Shown here: in pieces, positions 16,895 to 25,705 of the stretch
Layout: each line of letters begins with the position of its first letter
How positions within the stretch are numbered: the stretch's first letter is position 1
Assembly: GCA_044227665.1 (NCBI GenBank)
Contig: JBGAWK010000014.1
Span: 1-46,866, forward strand
Reading direction: 5' to 3'
DNA from: JBGAWK01 sp044227665
GTDB taxonomy: Bacteria > Bacteroidota > Bacteroidia > Chitinophagales > JADIYW01
DNA length: 46,866 nucleotides
The notes under the pieces: model-generated
The model's database searches: none
What the model saw: only the letters and a program-made list of their open reading frames with translations
Told to the model about the DNA's origin: nothing
Translations under genes and position numbers: made by a program

Positions 16895-18469
16895 ATGAAA
16901 AATCTCTTATATTTCTTACTGGTTATACTTTTTATTACATTGAGCAAACAATCCTTTGCGCAGCAGAAAGTAACTTGGGGACCTGTATATCAAAAGGAAG
17001 GTACTCAATATTCTCAGCTCAATTTTGTAGGGGCTGACGAAAAATTTTATTACTTGATTATGCGTCCTATGAAATCAAATAAATTACTTCAGTTTGACTA
17101 TAATCACAATCTTGTTAAATCAAGCGAAGTGCCATTTGAATTTGGCGGCGAAAAACTCCCAATGTCTGAAATCGTCCATACTAAATTGGGTACCTATGCA
17201 TTATTTGCCAAATATGACAAGAAAGATAATTATTTTTCATTGCATTCTGCTGAATTCAAACAAGGAATTTTTCAACCCTTAAAATTTGTGACAAAGACAC
17301 CCTTTGTAAATGAATATAAATACATATATGTTAGCACTCAACTTGTCCCAATTGATTTGTCTAGTCAGGATATGAAAGGAGGATTTATTTTAAGTCCTGA
17401 TTCTAATTATGTTGCTAACATACATACCTTAAGTAATAAAATAACTAGAGTTGACAAAATAAGTGTCTATGTTTTTGATGCAAAAATGAAATTAGCATAT
17501 CAAAAATTTTATGAATTTAAATACAAAGACAAGATACTTGATATTCAAGATTTTGTGGTAAATAATAAGGGAGAAGTATATGTTTCTGCAGCTTTGGAGA
17601 TTACAGAAAGTCAAAAATCATCCTATTATCCGGACTACATGTATAAATTATTTAAGTTTACTAAAGAAGGCTCGGAAGAATATGATATAACTTTGGGCGG
17701 AAATAATTTACTTTCGGCTTCAAGTATATGTTTAGATGACGATAATAAGACAATTAAAATAGGAGGATTCTATAAGGACAAGACAAAATTGGCTAATGGT
17801 GATAATGGCGTTGTGTTTGGTACATTTGATATTCAAACTTCAAAGTTTTCTTTCAAAACATTTCCGTTTACAAATGGATTTCTCTCAGGATTATTAAGTG
17901 ATAAAAAAATTGAGAAAGGAGGTGGCATAAAGGATTTTATAATTAAAGACTTTGTAACCTTTGAAGATGGAACATTTGCATTCCTTTCGGAACGTACAAC
18001 AATGTCAGTAATGAGCAGTGCTTCCAGTTCTTCATCTTCTAGTCAAAATAGTATAATATATCATACTTATGAAATAATTGTTTCCTTCTTTTCTAAGGAT
18101 GGCGAACTCATCAATAATGTTAAGTTAGAAAAAGATTATTACACCCATAGTTATCTTAATGCTTCCTATATGCTGGGACAATATAAGGATAAATTATATT
18201 TAATATTTAATGACAATAAATCTAAAGAAGAAAAGAGTGGAGACAAAGTTAGTAAAGGCTTTATTGCAAACTTGAAAGGAGAGAATGTTTATACCGACAT
18301 CGCAATATTAAATAGCAAAGGTATTTTAGAATATAGAGATTTATTATTTACAGGCAAAGATATTTCAGGGTATTTCTGTAATGGTTTATCACATACCATT
18401 GGTGATAAAATTCTGATAAATACTACCATTATGACAAAATATCAATTCGGTACTTACATCATGAAGTAA
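16895..18469 (+). CDS. Secreted protein of unknown function
   Basis: A 524-residue protein with a clear signal peptide (MKNLLYFLLVILF...SFAQQ). The mature part is rich in beta-strand-like repeats of the kind YxLFKFTKEG and ISVYVFDAKMK, separated by Asp/Asn/Gly turns, which suggests a beta-propeller or similar repeat fold, but no named domain is recognised. A Ser-rich run (SSASSSSSSS) sits near 378-390. It has no sorting domain, lipobox or membrane helix, so it is probably periplasmic or outer-membrane associated. It has its own promoter and terminator. It looks more AT-rich than its neighbours, though I have not computed this. Confidence 0.7.
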   Translation: MKNLLYFLLVILFITLSKQSFAQQKVTWGPVYQKEGTQYSQLNFVGADEKFYYLIMRPMKSNKLLQFDYNHNLVKSSEVPFEFGGEKLPMSEIVHTKLGTYALFAKYDKKDNYFSLHSAEFKQGIFQPLKFVTKTPFVNEYKYIYVSTQLVPIDLSSQDMKGGFILSPDSNYVANIHTLSNKITRVDKISVYVFDAKMKLAYQKFYEFKYKDKILDIQDFVVNNKGEVYVSAALEITESQKSSYYPDYMYKLFKFTKEGSEEYDITLGGNNLLSASSICLDDDNKTIKIGGFYKDKTKLANGDNGVVFGTFDIQTSKFSFKTFPFTNGFLSGLLSDKKIEKGGGIKDFIIKDFVTFEDGTFAFLSERTTMSVMSSASSSSSSSQNSIIYHTYEIIVSFFSKDGELINNVKLEKDYYTHSYLNASYMLGQYKDKLYLIFNDNKSKEEKSGDKVSKGFIANLKGENVYTDIAILNSKGILEYRDLLFTGKDISGYFCNGLSHTIGDKILINTTIMTKYQFGTYIMK

Positions 18470-18498
18470 GTTGGTTTTCAAAAGTTATGTACATCATT

Positions 18499-18529
18499 AT
18501 TTTCTAATTTTAGAAAATACTTTTTCTTT
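18499..18529 (+). terminator. AT-rich terminator after the secreted protein gene
   Basis: A 10-bp perfect inverted repeat (18499-18508 with 18511-18520) is followed by CTTTTTCTTT. The stem is nearly all A-T, so it is weaker than the other terminators here. Confidence 0.5.
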
Positions 18530-18547
18530 TGGTTATTCTCCAGGAAG

Positions 18548-19012
18548 ATGAACAGTAGAGGGCGAAAAATCTCTCCTGTAGCATTACATCAGGCAAAAAC
18601 TATAGGTATCATATTCAATGCCATCAATTTTCATAATAATAAGCAAATTATGGAGTTTGCCAAGAAATTGCGTGCAGAAAGAAGGCAGGTAGAGTTGCTG
18701 GCATATCTTCCTAAGCGCGAATTTGGCGATACGCTGCCCTTTGATTATTTTACCAATAAAAAGGTGAATTGGTTGGGACGTGCTGGATCAGATATTATAG
18801 AAAGATTTAGTAATACAAAGTTTGATTTGCTGATTAATTTTCAGACTGCTCCCAAGCTACCTTTAGAGTATATTGCTGTAAAGAATCCTAGTACTTATAA
18901 GGTCACTTGTTGTCCTGATGGGGATATTGCTAACTATGATTTAATATTGATATCCAAAGAAAACAACGATATTTCAAACGTTATTAATAATCTGGAAAAA
19001 TATCTGCGATAA
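18548..19012 (+). CDS. DUF6913-like protein
   Basis: A 154-residue cytoplasmic protein that resembles the small Bacteroidota family DUF6913. Recognisable parts are TIGIIFNA at the start, the FTNKKVNWLGRAGSD stretch, and FDLLINFQ. The function is unknown. An AGGAAG precedes the ATG closely. Its stop overlaps the dapA start (TAATG), and the same pairing with dapA is familiar in this phylum, which suggests co-expression with lysine and diaminopimelate synthesis. The family name is from memory of the pattern. Confidence 0.65.
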   Translation: MNSRGRKISPVALHQAKTIGIIFNAINFHNNKQIMEFAKKLRAERRQVELLAYLPKREFGDTLPFDYFTNKKVNWLGRAGSDIIERFSNTKFDLLINFQTAPKLPLEYIAVKNPSTYKVTCCPDGDIANYDLILISKENNDISNVINNLEKYLR

Positions 19013-19920
19013 TGGACATTCAGCGATTTAAGGGGGTAGGAGTGGCATTAGTTACACCTTTTCATGAGGATAATTCTATAGACTTTGATGGCTTTGAGAG
19101 CGTAGTAAATTTTGTAATAGATGGCGGTGTGGACTACTTAGTAGTTCTAGGCACTACTGGAGAGAATGTGACACTTACCAAAGAAGAAAAACATAGCCTC
19201 ATACGAGCATGTGTGAGCGTCAATGCAGGAAGATTGCCTGTAATGGCAGGCTTTGGAGGTAATGATACAGCAGCAATAGTGCAGGATATCAAAAGCTATA
19301 ACCTGCAAGGTGTGGACGCCATCTTATCAGTAAGTCCATATTACAATAAGCCTACTCAAGAAGGTATTTTCCAACATTATAAAGCAGTGGCCACAGCTAC
19401 AGATTTGCCCGTAGTATTGTATAATGTTCCAGGACGTACAGCCTCCAATATAAGAGCAAATACTACCTTACAGCTCGCCAGAACTTTTGATAATATCATT
19501 GGCATAAAAGAAGCCAGCAATGATTGGCTGCAAATATTTTGGCTGGCAAGAGAAAAACCCGATAACTTCCTGTTGATTAGTGGTAATGATGACCTTATAG
19601 TACCCCAGCTTTCTATAGGCTATGATGGCGTGATATCAGTCATTGCCAATGGCGTACCCCGATTATTTAGCACCATGGTACACCAAGCCCTGTGTAATAA
19701 TTTTCCCGATGCAAAATTAATATGCCATCAATTAGACGAACTGGTAACATTTATCTTTGAGCAAGGAAACCCCGCAGGCATTAAGGCGGTACTCAAGTAT
19801 TTGGAAGTGTGCGATGATAATGTGAGACTTCCTCTTGTACCCATAAATGAGGAGTTGCGTAAGCGTATTAGTACCAAAGTAGGGCAGTTAAAAAAACATT
19901 TTCCGGAATATATAGCCTAG
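19012..19920 (+). CDS. dapA: 4-hydroxy-tetrahydrodipicolinate synthase
   Basis: This 302-residue TIM-barrel aldolase condenses pyruvate with aspartate semialdehyde, the committed step to diaminopimelate and lysine. The Schiff-base lysine is Lys166 in IGIKEASND. Tyr137 in LYNVPGRT and the Thr48-Thr49 pair in LGTTGEN complete the catalytic set. The SVSPYYNKPTQEG motif is also present. Length is normal. It follows the DUF6913 gene with a 1-nt overlap. Confidence 0.96.
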   Translation: MDIQRFKGVGVALVTPFHEDNSIDFDGFESVVNFVIDGGVDYLVVLGTTGENVTLTKEEKHSLIRACVSVNAGRLPVMAGFGGNDTAAIVQDIKSYNLQGVDAILSVSPYYNKPTQEGIFQHYKAVATATDLPVVLYNVPGRTASNIRANTTLQLARTFDNIIGIKEASNDWLQIFWLAREKPDNFLLISGNDDLIVPQLSIGYDGVISVIANGVPRLFSTMVHQALCNNFPDAKLICHQLDELVTFIFEQGNPAGIKAVLKYLEVCDDNVRLPLVPINEELRKRISTKVGQLKKHFPEYIA

Positions 19921-19921
19921 T

Positions 19922-21169
19922 ATGGAATCAATAATCACTTTATTAGAGACTGCTAACGCAGCAGCTATACATATCCGCAATTTATCCGATGATGGCAGAA
20001 AAAAATTGCTCATAGATATTGCGGAAATACTCACGGAATATACACAAAGTATAATAGAAGAAAACAAGAAGGACTTAATTCGTATGGAAGATACGAATCC
20101 CAAAAAAGACCGATTATTACTCAATGCACAACGGATAAATGATATAACCCAAGCCACTATGGCAGTAGCAAACTTGGAAGATCCACTTCATAAGATACTC
20201 TATGAATACACTCCTGAAAATGGCATCCATATCCAAAAAATTACTGTGCCTCTAGGTGTAGTAGGCGTAATATATGAATCTAGGCCCAATGTTACGATAG
20301 ATGTGGCGGCACTATGTATCCGAGGCGGCAATGCTATAGTCTTGCGAGGCGGCAGCGACGCCAATTATTCCAACATATATCTGGTCTCTCTAATCCATGA
20401 AGTATTGGAAAGACATAACCTCCCAAAAGAAATTGTAACCCTACTGCCTACAGACAGAAAGCATATAAAGACACTGCTAGAGGCAGATAAATATGTGGAT
20501 ATCATCATACCACGAGGCTCCCAAGAGCTGATAGACTATGTGAGGACACACTCCAGAGTCCCTACGATAGAGACTGGTGCCGGCGTATGCCATACTTATG
20601 TCGAAAAGACAGCAGATTTAGATATGGCAGCAAATATTGTCGTGAATGCCAAAACCCAACGCCCTAGTGTATGCAATGCCCTGGATACCATACTCATAGA
20701 TGAAGAAGTGGCGGAAAGTTTCCTGCCAAAGGTTATGGAAGGGCTGATGGCTTTCAATGTAGAAATATTTGCTGATGAATGTAGTTATAAGATACTCTCA
20801 GCATCACAATATCCCCATCTAAGTATCGCTACAGAAGGCAGCTATGGTATGGAATATTTAAGCCAAAAGTGTAGCATAAAGTGTGTAAGCAATACCGAAG
20901 AAGCACTCAGCCATATTTACAGATATTCTTCCAAGCACTCCGAAGCTATTGTAACAGCTGATGCCAGAATTGCACTGCTATTCCTAAATAATGTAGATGC
21001 CGCAGCGGTATATCACAATGCTTCTACTCGCTTTACAGATGGCGGCGTTTTTGGATTAGGTGCAGAGATAGGGATTTCTACACAGAAGCTCCATGCTAGA
21101 GGTCCTTTTGCGTTAGAGAAACTCGTCACCGAAAAATGGGTAATTAAAGGTGCAGGACAGGTGCGATAA
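19922..21169 (+). CDS. proA: Gamma-glutamyl phosphate reductase
   Basis: This 415-residue aldehyde-dehydrogenase-fold enzyme reduces gamma-glutamyl phosphate to glutamate semialdehyde in proline synthesis, using NADPH. The catalytic cysteine is Cys251 in QRPSVCNALDT. GVIYESRPNVTID, the IVLRGGSDA loop and FGLGAEIGIST with HARGP near the end are diagnostic. It begins 1 nt after the dapA stop. Its usual partner proB is not in the window. Confidence 0.95.
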   Translation: MESIITLLETANAAAIHIRNLSDDGRKKLLIDIAEILTEYTQSIIEENKKDLIRMEDTNPKKDRLLLNAQRINDITQATMAVANLEDPLHKILYEYTPENGIHIQKITVPLGVVGVIYESRPNVTIDVAALCIRGGNAIVLRGGSDANYSNIYLVSLIHEVLERHNLPKEIVTLLPTDRKHIKTLLEADKYVDIIIPRGSQELIDYVRTHSRVPTIETGAGVCHTYVEKTADLDMAANIVVNAKTQRPSVCNALDTILIDEEVAESFLPKVMEGLMAFNVEIFADECSYKILSASQYPHLSIATEGSYGMEYLSQKCSIKCVSNTEEALSHIYRYSSKHSEAIVTADARIALLFLNNVDAAAVYHNASTRFTDGGVFGLGAEIGISTQKLHARGPFALEKLVTEKWVIKGAGQVR

Positions 21170-21185
21170 TTTTTTTGGCATTTTA

Positions 21186-21217
21186 TTTGCAATATTTGAA
21201 AAAAGGACATAATTTTA
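21186..21217 (+). promoter_or_regulatory. Promoter of the 264-residue secreted protein gene
   Basis: TTTG at 21186-21189, a 20-nt spacer and TAATTTTA at 21210-21217 (one base off TAnnTTTG) fit the phylum's promoter. The ATG lies 19 nt further on. Confidence 0.5.
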
Positions 21218-21236
21218 AATATTAAATTTTTTATAT

Positions 21237-22031
21237 ATGCGTAGAAATAGATTTTTAGCGATATTGATGTTTTTACTACTATCAGTATCTGCCATTGCTC
21301 AAAAAAAGATAGAAGCTTGTGAGAGCTACGATGATAAGACTGGAGAAACAAGTGGTGTATATACCTCTTGGGATGCCAGTGCCAAAGCACCTTATGTGTA
21401 TTATGTGTTTTATAACGACGGAAAGAAGATAAGTGAAGATGTATTCCTGTATGTAGATAAATATAATGAGAAGACTAAAGATTACGACATATTTGATACA
21501 AAGACAATGGAAGTGTCTGATAATAAGAAATGGGCAATGTTCGATATGGAATTTACAGAAGGGGGTAAATATAAGATGTCTGCCGCCAACGAAGACGGAG
21601 ATATATTGGCAAGCGTTATCAATACAATAAACTGGAGTGGTGAAAAAGGTAGTAGCAGCAGCGATAATGATAATGATAATGAGGAAGTTGATACTTACTA
21701 TTATGAAAATTCAGAAATATTATTTTGTACCAGCGTATCAGAAAATGGTGACCCTAGCGGTGTTGCTGAAGAATTTACTATGGCTAGAGGTGCAAGCTCT
21801 ATAGATGTAGTCACTTATGTAAGTAATGATAAAGCATTTAAGACTACAAAGTTCTATGTAGATGTCTATGACAGTAATTCTGAACTAGTAGATACCTACG
21901 AATATGAAATTGAAGAAGACTGGGATTGGTCTAAATTCTCCATCACCCTCAAAAAACGTGGCGACTATACCATAGACGTGTATAATGCAGAGGATACCTT
22001 TGTAAATTCTGCTACACTAAAAATCAAATAA
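21237..22031 (+). CDS. Secreted acidic protein with a duplicated beta domain, unknown function
   Basis: A 264-residue protein with a signal peptide ending near SAIAQ. The mature part consists of two similar ~105-residue halves joined by a Ser/Asp/Asn/Glu linker (SSSSDNDNDNEE). Each half starts with a Cys-containing strand (IEACESYDDKTGETSG / ILFCTSVSENGDPSG) and has a VYYVFYNDGKK / VVTYVSNDKA strand, an FLYVDKY / KFYVDVY strand, a W..FD / W..F strand, and a final GxYxxxxxNAxxxxxxS. This looks like two Ig- or C2-like sandwiches from an internal duplication. The protein is strongly acidic. I do not recognise a named family. Confidence 0.7.
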   Translation: MRRNRFLAILMFLLLSVSAIAQKKIEACESYDDKTGETSGVYTSWDASAKAPYVYYVFYNDGKKISEDVFLYVDKYNEKTKDYDIFDTKTMEVSDNKKWAMFDMEFTEGGKYKMSAANEDGDILASVINTINWSGEKGSSSSDNDNDNEEVDTYYYENSEILFCTSVSENGDPSGVAEEFTMARGASSIDVVTYVSNDKAFKTTKFYVDVYDSNSELVDTYEYEIEEDWDWSKFSITLKKRGDYTIDVYNAEDTFVNSATLKIK

Positions 22032-22052
22032 TTCTTTCGCAAGTATTGATAT

Positions 22053-22090
22053 TCTGCCCCGCTTGGCAAAGCCAAGCGGGGCAGAACTTT
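22053..22090 (+). terminator. Strong terminator hairpin
   Basis: A GC-rich inverted repeat of about 15 bp (22053-22068 with 22072-22086, one unpaired C) closes an AAA loop and is followed by CTTTT. It is the most GC-rich hairpin of the area and ends the secreted-protein transcript. Confidence 0.75.
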
Positions 22091-22148
22091 TATATGGCTT
22101 CAATAACACCCATTATTAATTCATTTTGCTTTACTTTGCACTATTATT

Positions 22149-23945
22149 ATGTGGGCACTCAAGGAGGTAAATAAATATATAAGCAGGTATAAGAAATTAC
22201 TTTTCTTAGGGATATTTTATGTCATAACTTCAAATGTATTCGCCTTATATACACCCCAACTATTTCGACTGGCAATAGATACTGTAATTGACAATATTAA
22301 TACGTATAATATCATCAGAGCTTATGATATTACTACATTCTTTGATACATTCCAAAATACATTCTTCCTATTCATCGGTATCATGATATTACTCACCACA
22401 CTTATTCGTGGAATACTCATGTTCTTTATGCGACAGACACTTATTGTGATGTCCCGCTATGTAGAATATGATTTGAAAAATGACCTCTACAAACATTATC
22501 AGATACTCAGCCCCTCATTCTACAAGAGAAACAATACAGGAGACCTCATGGCACGTATATCCGAGGATGTCTCTAGGGTACGCATGTATGTGGGCCCTGC
22601 AATTATGTATATTATCAATCTGGTAGCCATGTTTGCGATGGTCATCTATACCATGTTTTCTATCAATGCCTACCTCTCTTTCTGGGTGCTCTTGCCACTG
22701 CCAATACTGAGCTTTTCTATCTATAATGTAAGTAAAGTTATCAATAAAAAGAGCGAGCAAATCCAAGCCGCATTGTCAGCATTGACATCCAAGGCTCAAG
22801 AAGTATATTCCGGTATCCGTATCATTCATGCCTTTGCCAGAAGTGGGCAGGTGCTAAGAGAATTTGAACAGAAAGCCGATGATTACCGTGATAAAGCCAT
22901 ATCCCTCAATAGGGTAGAATCCTACTTCCAGCCTTTGATGTTGCTTATGGTAGGAGCAAGTACCGTATTAGCCATATTTATTGGCGGCAATGAAATGGCA
23001 AGAGGAAGATTTACAGCAGGAAATATTGCGGAATTTGTTTACTATATCAATATGCTTACATGGCCCGTAGCTTCCCTAGGATGGGCCATATCTCTAGTAC
23101 AGAGAGCCGAAGCCTCGCAATCACGTATCAATGAATTTCTAAACCATACCCCCGATATTCTATCTCCTGACAAGCCCCTGCAAATTACAGAGTGCAATAA
23201 TATCACGTTCCAGCATAGCACCCTCCAATATCCCGATACGGGAATTACAGCAGTACATGACTTCAATTTATCTATACCTAGAGGGCAGAAGGTGGCTATC
23301 GTTGGCAAAACAGGTGCCGGAAAATCTACTATAGCTGAGTTATTGTTGCGCAACTATGATACCACACAAGGTGAAATATTGATAAATGGAATCAATATCA
23401 AGCAAATATCTTTGGAAGTATGGCGAGGAAGCATAGGCTATATCTCGCAAGATATATTCCTATTTTCTGATACCATCACAGAAAATATACGCTTCGGAAA
23501 GGCAGATGCTACCTTTGAAGAAATTCAGCATTATGCCAAAGTAGCTCAAGTGCATCAGGATGTATTACAGTTGCCCAAAGGCTATGATACCATAGTAGGG
23601 GAAAGAGGAGTGATGCTTTCAGGCGGACAAAAACAGCGTATATCTATAGCTCGGGCACTTATACGCCAGCCGCAATTGCTCATCATGGATGACTGCCTCT
23701 CTGCCGTAGATGCCGATACGGAGACAAAAATATTGCAGAACCTATTTGAAATATTTGGTGACAAAACCGTAGTATTTATTACACATAAAACATATATCGC
23801 ACAGCAATTTGACAAGATAGTATTGATAGAAGAAGGAAAACTGTGCGAAGAAGGAACGCACGGAGAGTTATTAGATATGGAGGGTAAATATGCTGCCTTG
23901 TATCACCTGCAGAATGCAGAGAGTAGCCACTCCAATTATGAATAA
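22149..23945 (+). CDS. ABC exporter half-transporter (MsbA/BmrC-like)
   Basis: A 598-residue fusion of a six-helix permease domain (about 1-325) and an ATPase domain (about 350-598). The ATPase has Walker A GKTGAGKST at 386-394, signature LSGGQ at 490-494, Walker B LLIMDD ending at 515 and the switch His546. The Walker B residue that is normally the catalytic Glu is Asp515 (DDCLSAVD). This variant occurs in BmrC/TM287-type halves of heterodimeric exporters. No second half-transporter is adjacent. It probably exports a lipid or drug from the inner membrane; substrate unknown. A box TTACTTTG (22131-22138) 10 nt before the ATG may be its promoter. Confidence 0.9.
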   Translation: MWALKEVNKYISRYKKLLFLGIFYVITSNVFALYTPQLFRLAIDTVIDNINTYNIIRAYDITTFFDTFQNTFFLFIGIMILLTTLIRGILMFFMRQTLIVMSRYVEYDLKNDLYKHYQILSPSFYKRNNTGDLMARISEDVSRVRMYVGPAIMYIINLVAMFAMVIYTMFSINAYLSFWVLLPLPILSFSIYNVSKVINKKSEQIQAALSALTSKAQEVYSGIRIIHAFARSGQVLREFEQKADDYRDKAISLNRVESYFQPLMLLMVGASTVLAIFIGGNEMARGRFTAGNIAEFVYYINMLTWPVASLGWAISLVQRAEASQSRINEFLNHTPDILSPDKPLQITECNNITFQHSTLQYPDTGITAVHDFNLSIPRGQKVAIVGKTGAGKSTIAELLLRNYDTTQGEILINGINIKQISLEVWRGSIGYISQDIFLFSDTITENIRFGKADATFEEIQHYAKVAQVHQDVLQLPKGYDTIVGERGVMLSGGQKQRISIARALIRQPQLLIMDDCLSAVDADTETKILQNLFEIFGDKTVVFITHKTYIAQQFDKIVLIEEGKLCEEGTHGELLDMEGKYAALYHLQNAESSHSNYE

Positions 23946-23957
23946 TATCTTAACAAT

Positions 23958-23965
23958 TACATTTG
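23958..23965 (+). promoter_or_regulatory. Possible -7 box upstream of the PUR/DUF3276 gene
   Basis: TACATTTG matches TAnnTTTG exactly, 52 nt before the GTG start at 24018. A second, weaker box (AATTTTTG, 24006-24013) ends only 4 nt before that GTG, so two start sites are possible. Confidence 0.4.
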
Positions 23966-24017
23966 CCCTCATCAGAAGGATTTATTTTGATTATCATTGC
24001 ATTAAAATTTTTGAATA

Positions 24018-24356
24018 GTGGAGCAAGAGAAATCTAACAATGGCGTGTACGCCCAAAAGCTGAGAGCAGGCAAACGCAGAACCTATTTTTTTGATGTAAG
24101 GGCTACAAAGAGTAATGACTACTACCTTACCATCACGGAAAGTATTAAGAATAGAGAGGAACAGTACGAGAGGCACAAGATATTTTTATATAAAGAAGAT
24201 ATGGTTCGCTTCGTAAGCACCTTGGAGGAGACTATCCAATATATAAAGTCGGAGCTGCTACCGGATTACGACTTCAATAATACATATATTCATAAAGATG
24301 GTGATGGCGACAGTACAGATAGTAGAGCCGACCATTCTGACGATTCTTGGAGCTAA
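24018..24356 (+). CDS. PUR-alpha-like / DUF3276 single-stranded nucleic acid-binding protein
   Basis: A 112-residue protein with the Bacteroidota DUF3276 pattern: KLRAGKRRTYFFDVRATKS, then DYYLTITES, and the RHKIFLYKEDMVRF helix. This is a single PUR repeat; such proteins bind single-stranded DNA or RNA as dimers. The acidic, disordered C-terminal tail (after about 90) is rich in Asp and Ser. The start is GTG at 24018; there is no ATG before the conserved core. It precedes ychF by 12 nt and is probably co-transcribed with it. Confidence 0.88.
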   Translation: MEQEKSNNGVYAQKLRAGKRRTYFFDVRATKSNDYYLTITESIKNREEQYERHKIFLYKEDMVRFVSTLEETIQYIKSELLPDYDFNNTYIHKDGDGDSTDSRADHSDDSWS

Positions 24357-24368
24357 AAATATTTACGT

Positions 24369-25472
24369 ATGCCATTACAAGCAGGCATAGTAGGGTTGCC
24401 AAACGTAGGTAAATCTACACTATTTAATGCCGTAAGCAATAGTGCAAAAGCACAAGCCAGCAACTATAGATTCTGTACCATAGAGCCTAATATAGGATTG
24501 GTAGATGTTCCAGATTTTAGGCTGAATAAGCTTGCGGAGTTGGTTCAACCCCAGCGCATAGTGCCTACACAGATAGAGTTTGTAGATATTGCAGGTCTGG
24601 TAAGAGGTGCTAGCAAAGGAGAAGGACTAGGCAATAAATTTTTGGCAAATATCCGCGAAGTAGATGCTATCGTGCATGTCATACGTTGCTTTGAAGATGA
24701 TAACATATTGCGTGAAGAAGGTCCTATTAATCCTGTTGCCGACAAAGAAATTATAGATACAGAATTGCAGCTTAAAGACCTTGAAAGTATAGAAAAAAAA
24801 ATACAGCGCATACATAAGATGGCTACAACCGGGGGCGATCCTAAGGCAAAAAAAGAATACGAAATCCTCAAGCAATGTCAGGAACACTTGATGCAGGGTA
24901 AGTCCATACGTTCGTTACACTTAAGTAAAGAAGATAAATATGCTGTGTCAGATTTGTTTTTGCTTACAGAAAAGCCCGTCTTATATGTGGCAAATGTAGA
25001 TGAAGCCTCTATTCATACTGGGAATAAGTTTTCGCAGTTGCTACAGGATGCTGTACAGAATGATGAAGAAGCAGAAGTCATTATTCTCAATAATTCTATA
25101 GAAGCACAGATTGCAGATATGGAAGATGACGACAAGCCTATGTTCTTGGAAGAATATGGCTTGAACGAACCCGGACTCAATAGATTGATACGAAGTACCT
25201 ATCATCTACTCAATCTTATTACTTACTTCACAGCAGGCGTGCAAGAAGTTCGTGCTTGGACGATACACAAGGGTTGGAAAGCCCCTCAAGCCGCCGGCGT
25301 AATTCATACCGACTTTGAGAAAGGCTTTATCAAAGCTGAAGTTACAGCTTACAACGACTATGTGCACTATGGCACTGAAGCAGCATGTCGTGAACATGGT
25401 AAGTTACGCATAGAAGGTAAAGAGTATATAGTTCACGACGGCGATGTTATGCACTTTAGGTTCAATGTATAA
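24369..25472 (+). CDS. ychF: Redox-regulated ATPase / ribosome-binding Obg-family protein YchF
   Basis: A 367-residue member of the Obg-related YchF family, which hydrolyses ATP rather than GTP and binds ribosomes. It has the P-loop GLPNVGKST at 8-16, DIAGLVRGASKGEGLGN as switch region, and NVDE near 203 in place of the GTPase NKxD, matching its relaxed base specificity. A central coiled coil (about 120-160) and a C-terminal TGS domain (YFTAGVQEVRAWTI...) complete the architecture. Length is typical. A terminator lies about 90 bp downstream. Confidence 0.95.
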   Translation: MPLQAGIVGLPNVGKSTLFNAVSNSAKAQASNYRFCTIEPNIGLVDVPDFRLNKLAELVQPQRIVPTQIEFVDIAGLVRGASKGEGLGNKFLANIREVDAIVHVIRCFEDDNILREEGPINPVADKEIIDTELQLKDLESIEKKIQRIHKMATTGGDPKAKKEYEILKQCQEHLMQGKSIRSLHLSKEDKYAVSDLFLLTEKPVLYVANVDEASIHTGNKFSQLLQDAVQNDEEAEVIILNNSIEAQIADMEDDDKPMFLEEYGLNEPGLNRLIRSTYHLLNLITYFTAGVQEVRAWTIHKGWKAPQAAGVIHTDFEKGFIKAEVTAYNDYVHYGTEAACREHGKLRIEGKEYIVHDGDVMHFRFNV

Positions 25473-25534
25473 GCAGATAAAGTATCTCTCTATAAATTAT
25501 TCTTTATTTTTTTACTTTTATTCATTAACTGTTT

Positions 25535-25607
25535 TTATCGGACAATAATGAAAAGTAATGAAGTAGCCCCAAAAGGGCTACTTTTTTAGTGCACTCTTAT
25601 CGGACAA
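25535..25607 (+). repeat. Direct repeat pair flanking the ychF terminator
   Basis: TTATCGGACAA occurs at 25535-25545 and again at 25597-25607, 62 bp apart, and the similarity extends 5 bases to the right (ATAATG-like / ACAGTG-like). The copies bracket the terminator. They may be paired regulatory sites or the ends of a decayed mobile element. Confidence 0.6.
25561..25587 (+). terminator. Rho-independent terminator after ychF
   Basis: A 9-bp perfect stem (25561-25569 with 25575-25583) closes a CAAAA loop and runs into T residues up to 25587. Confidence 0.85.
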
Positions 25608-25645
25608 CAGTGTATTCTATTTCGTTTTGATGATTAGCAATAATT

Positions 25646-25705
25646 ACCAACTACTCATTTGTTTCTACCAACTACTCATTTGTTTCTACCAACTACTCAT
25701 TTGTT
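25646..25705 (+). repeat. 21-bp tandem repeat upstream of an unknown gene
   Basis: Units at 25646-25666 and 25667-25687 are identical, and a third copy (25688-25705) matches for 18 bases. Each unit contains CTACTCATTTG. The last TTTG (25700-25703) is spaced as a -33 element to a -7-like box. Confidence 0.85.

Noticed and set aside
25646..25705. Short regularly spaced repeats as a CRISPR array
   Set aside because: The 21-bp units are directly adjacent with no spacers and there are no cas genes.
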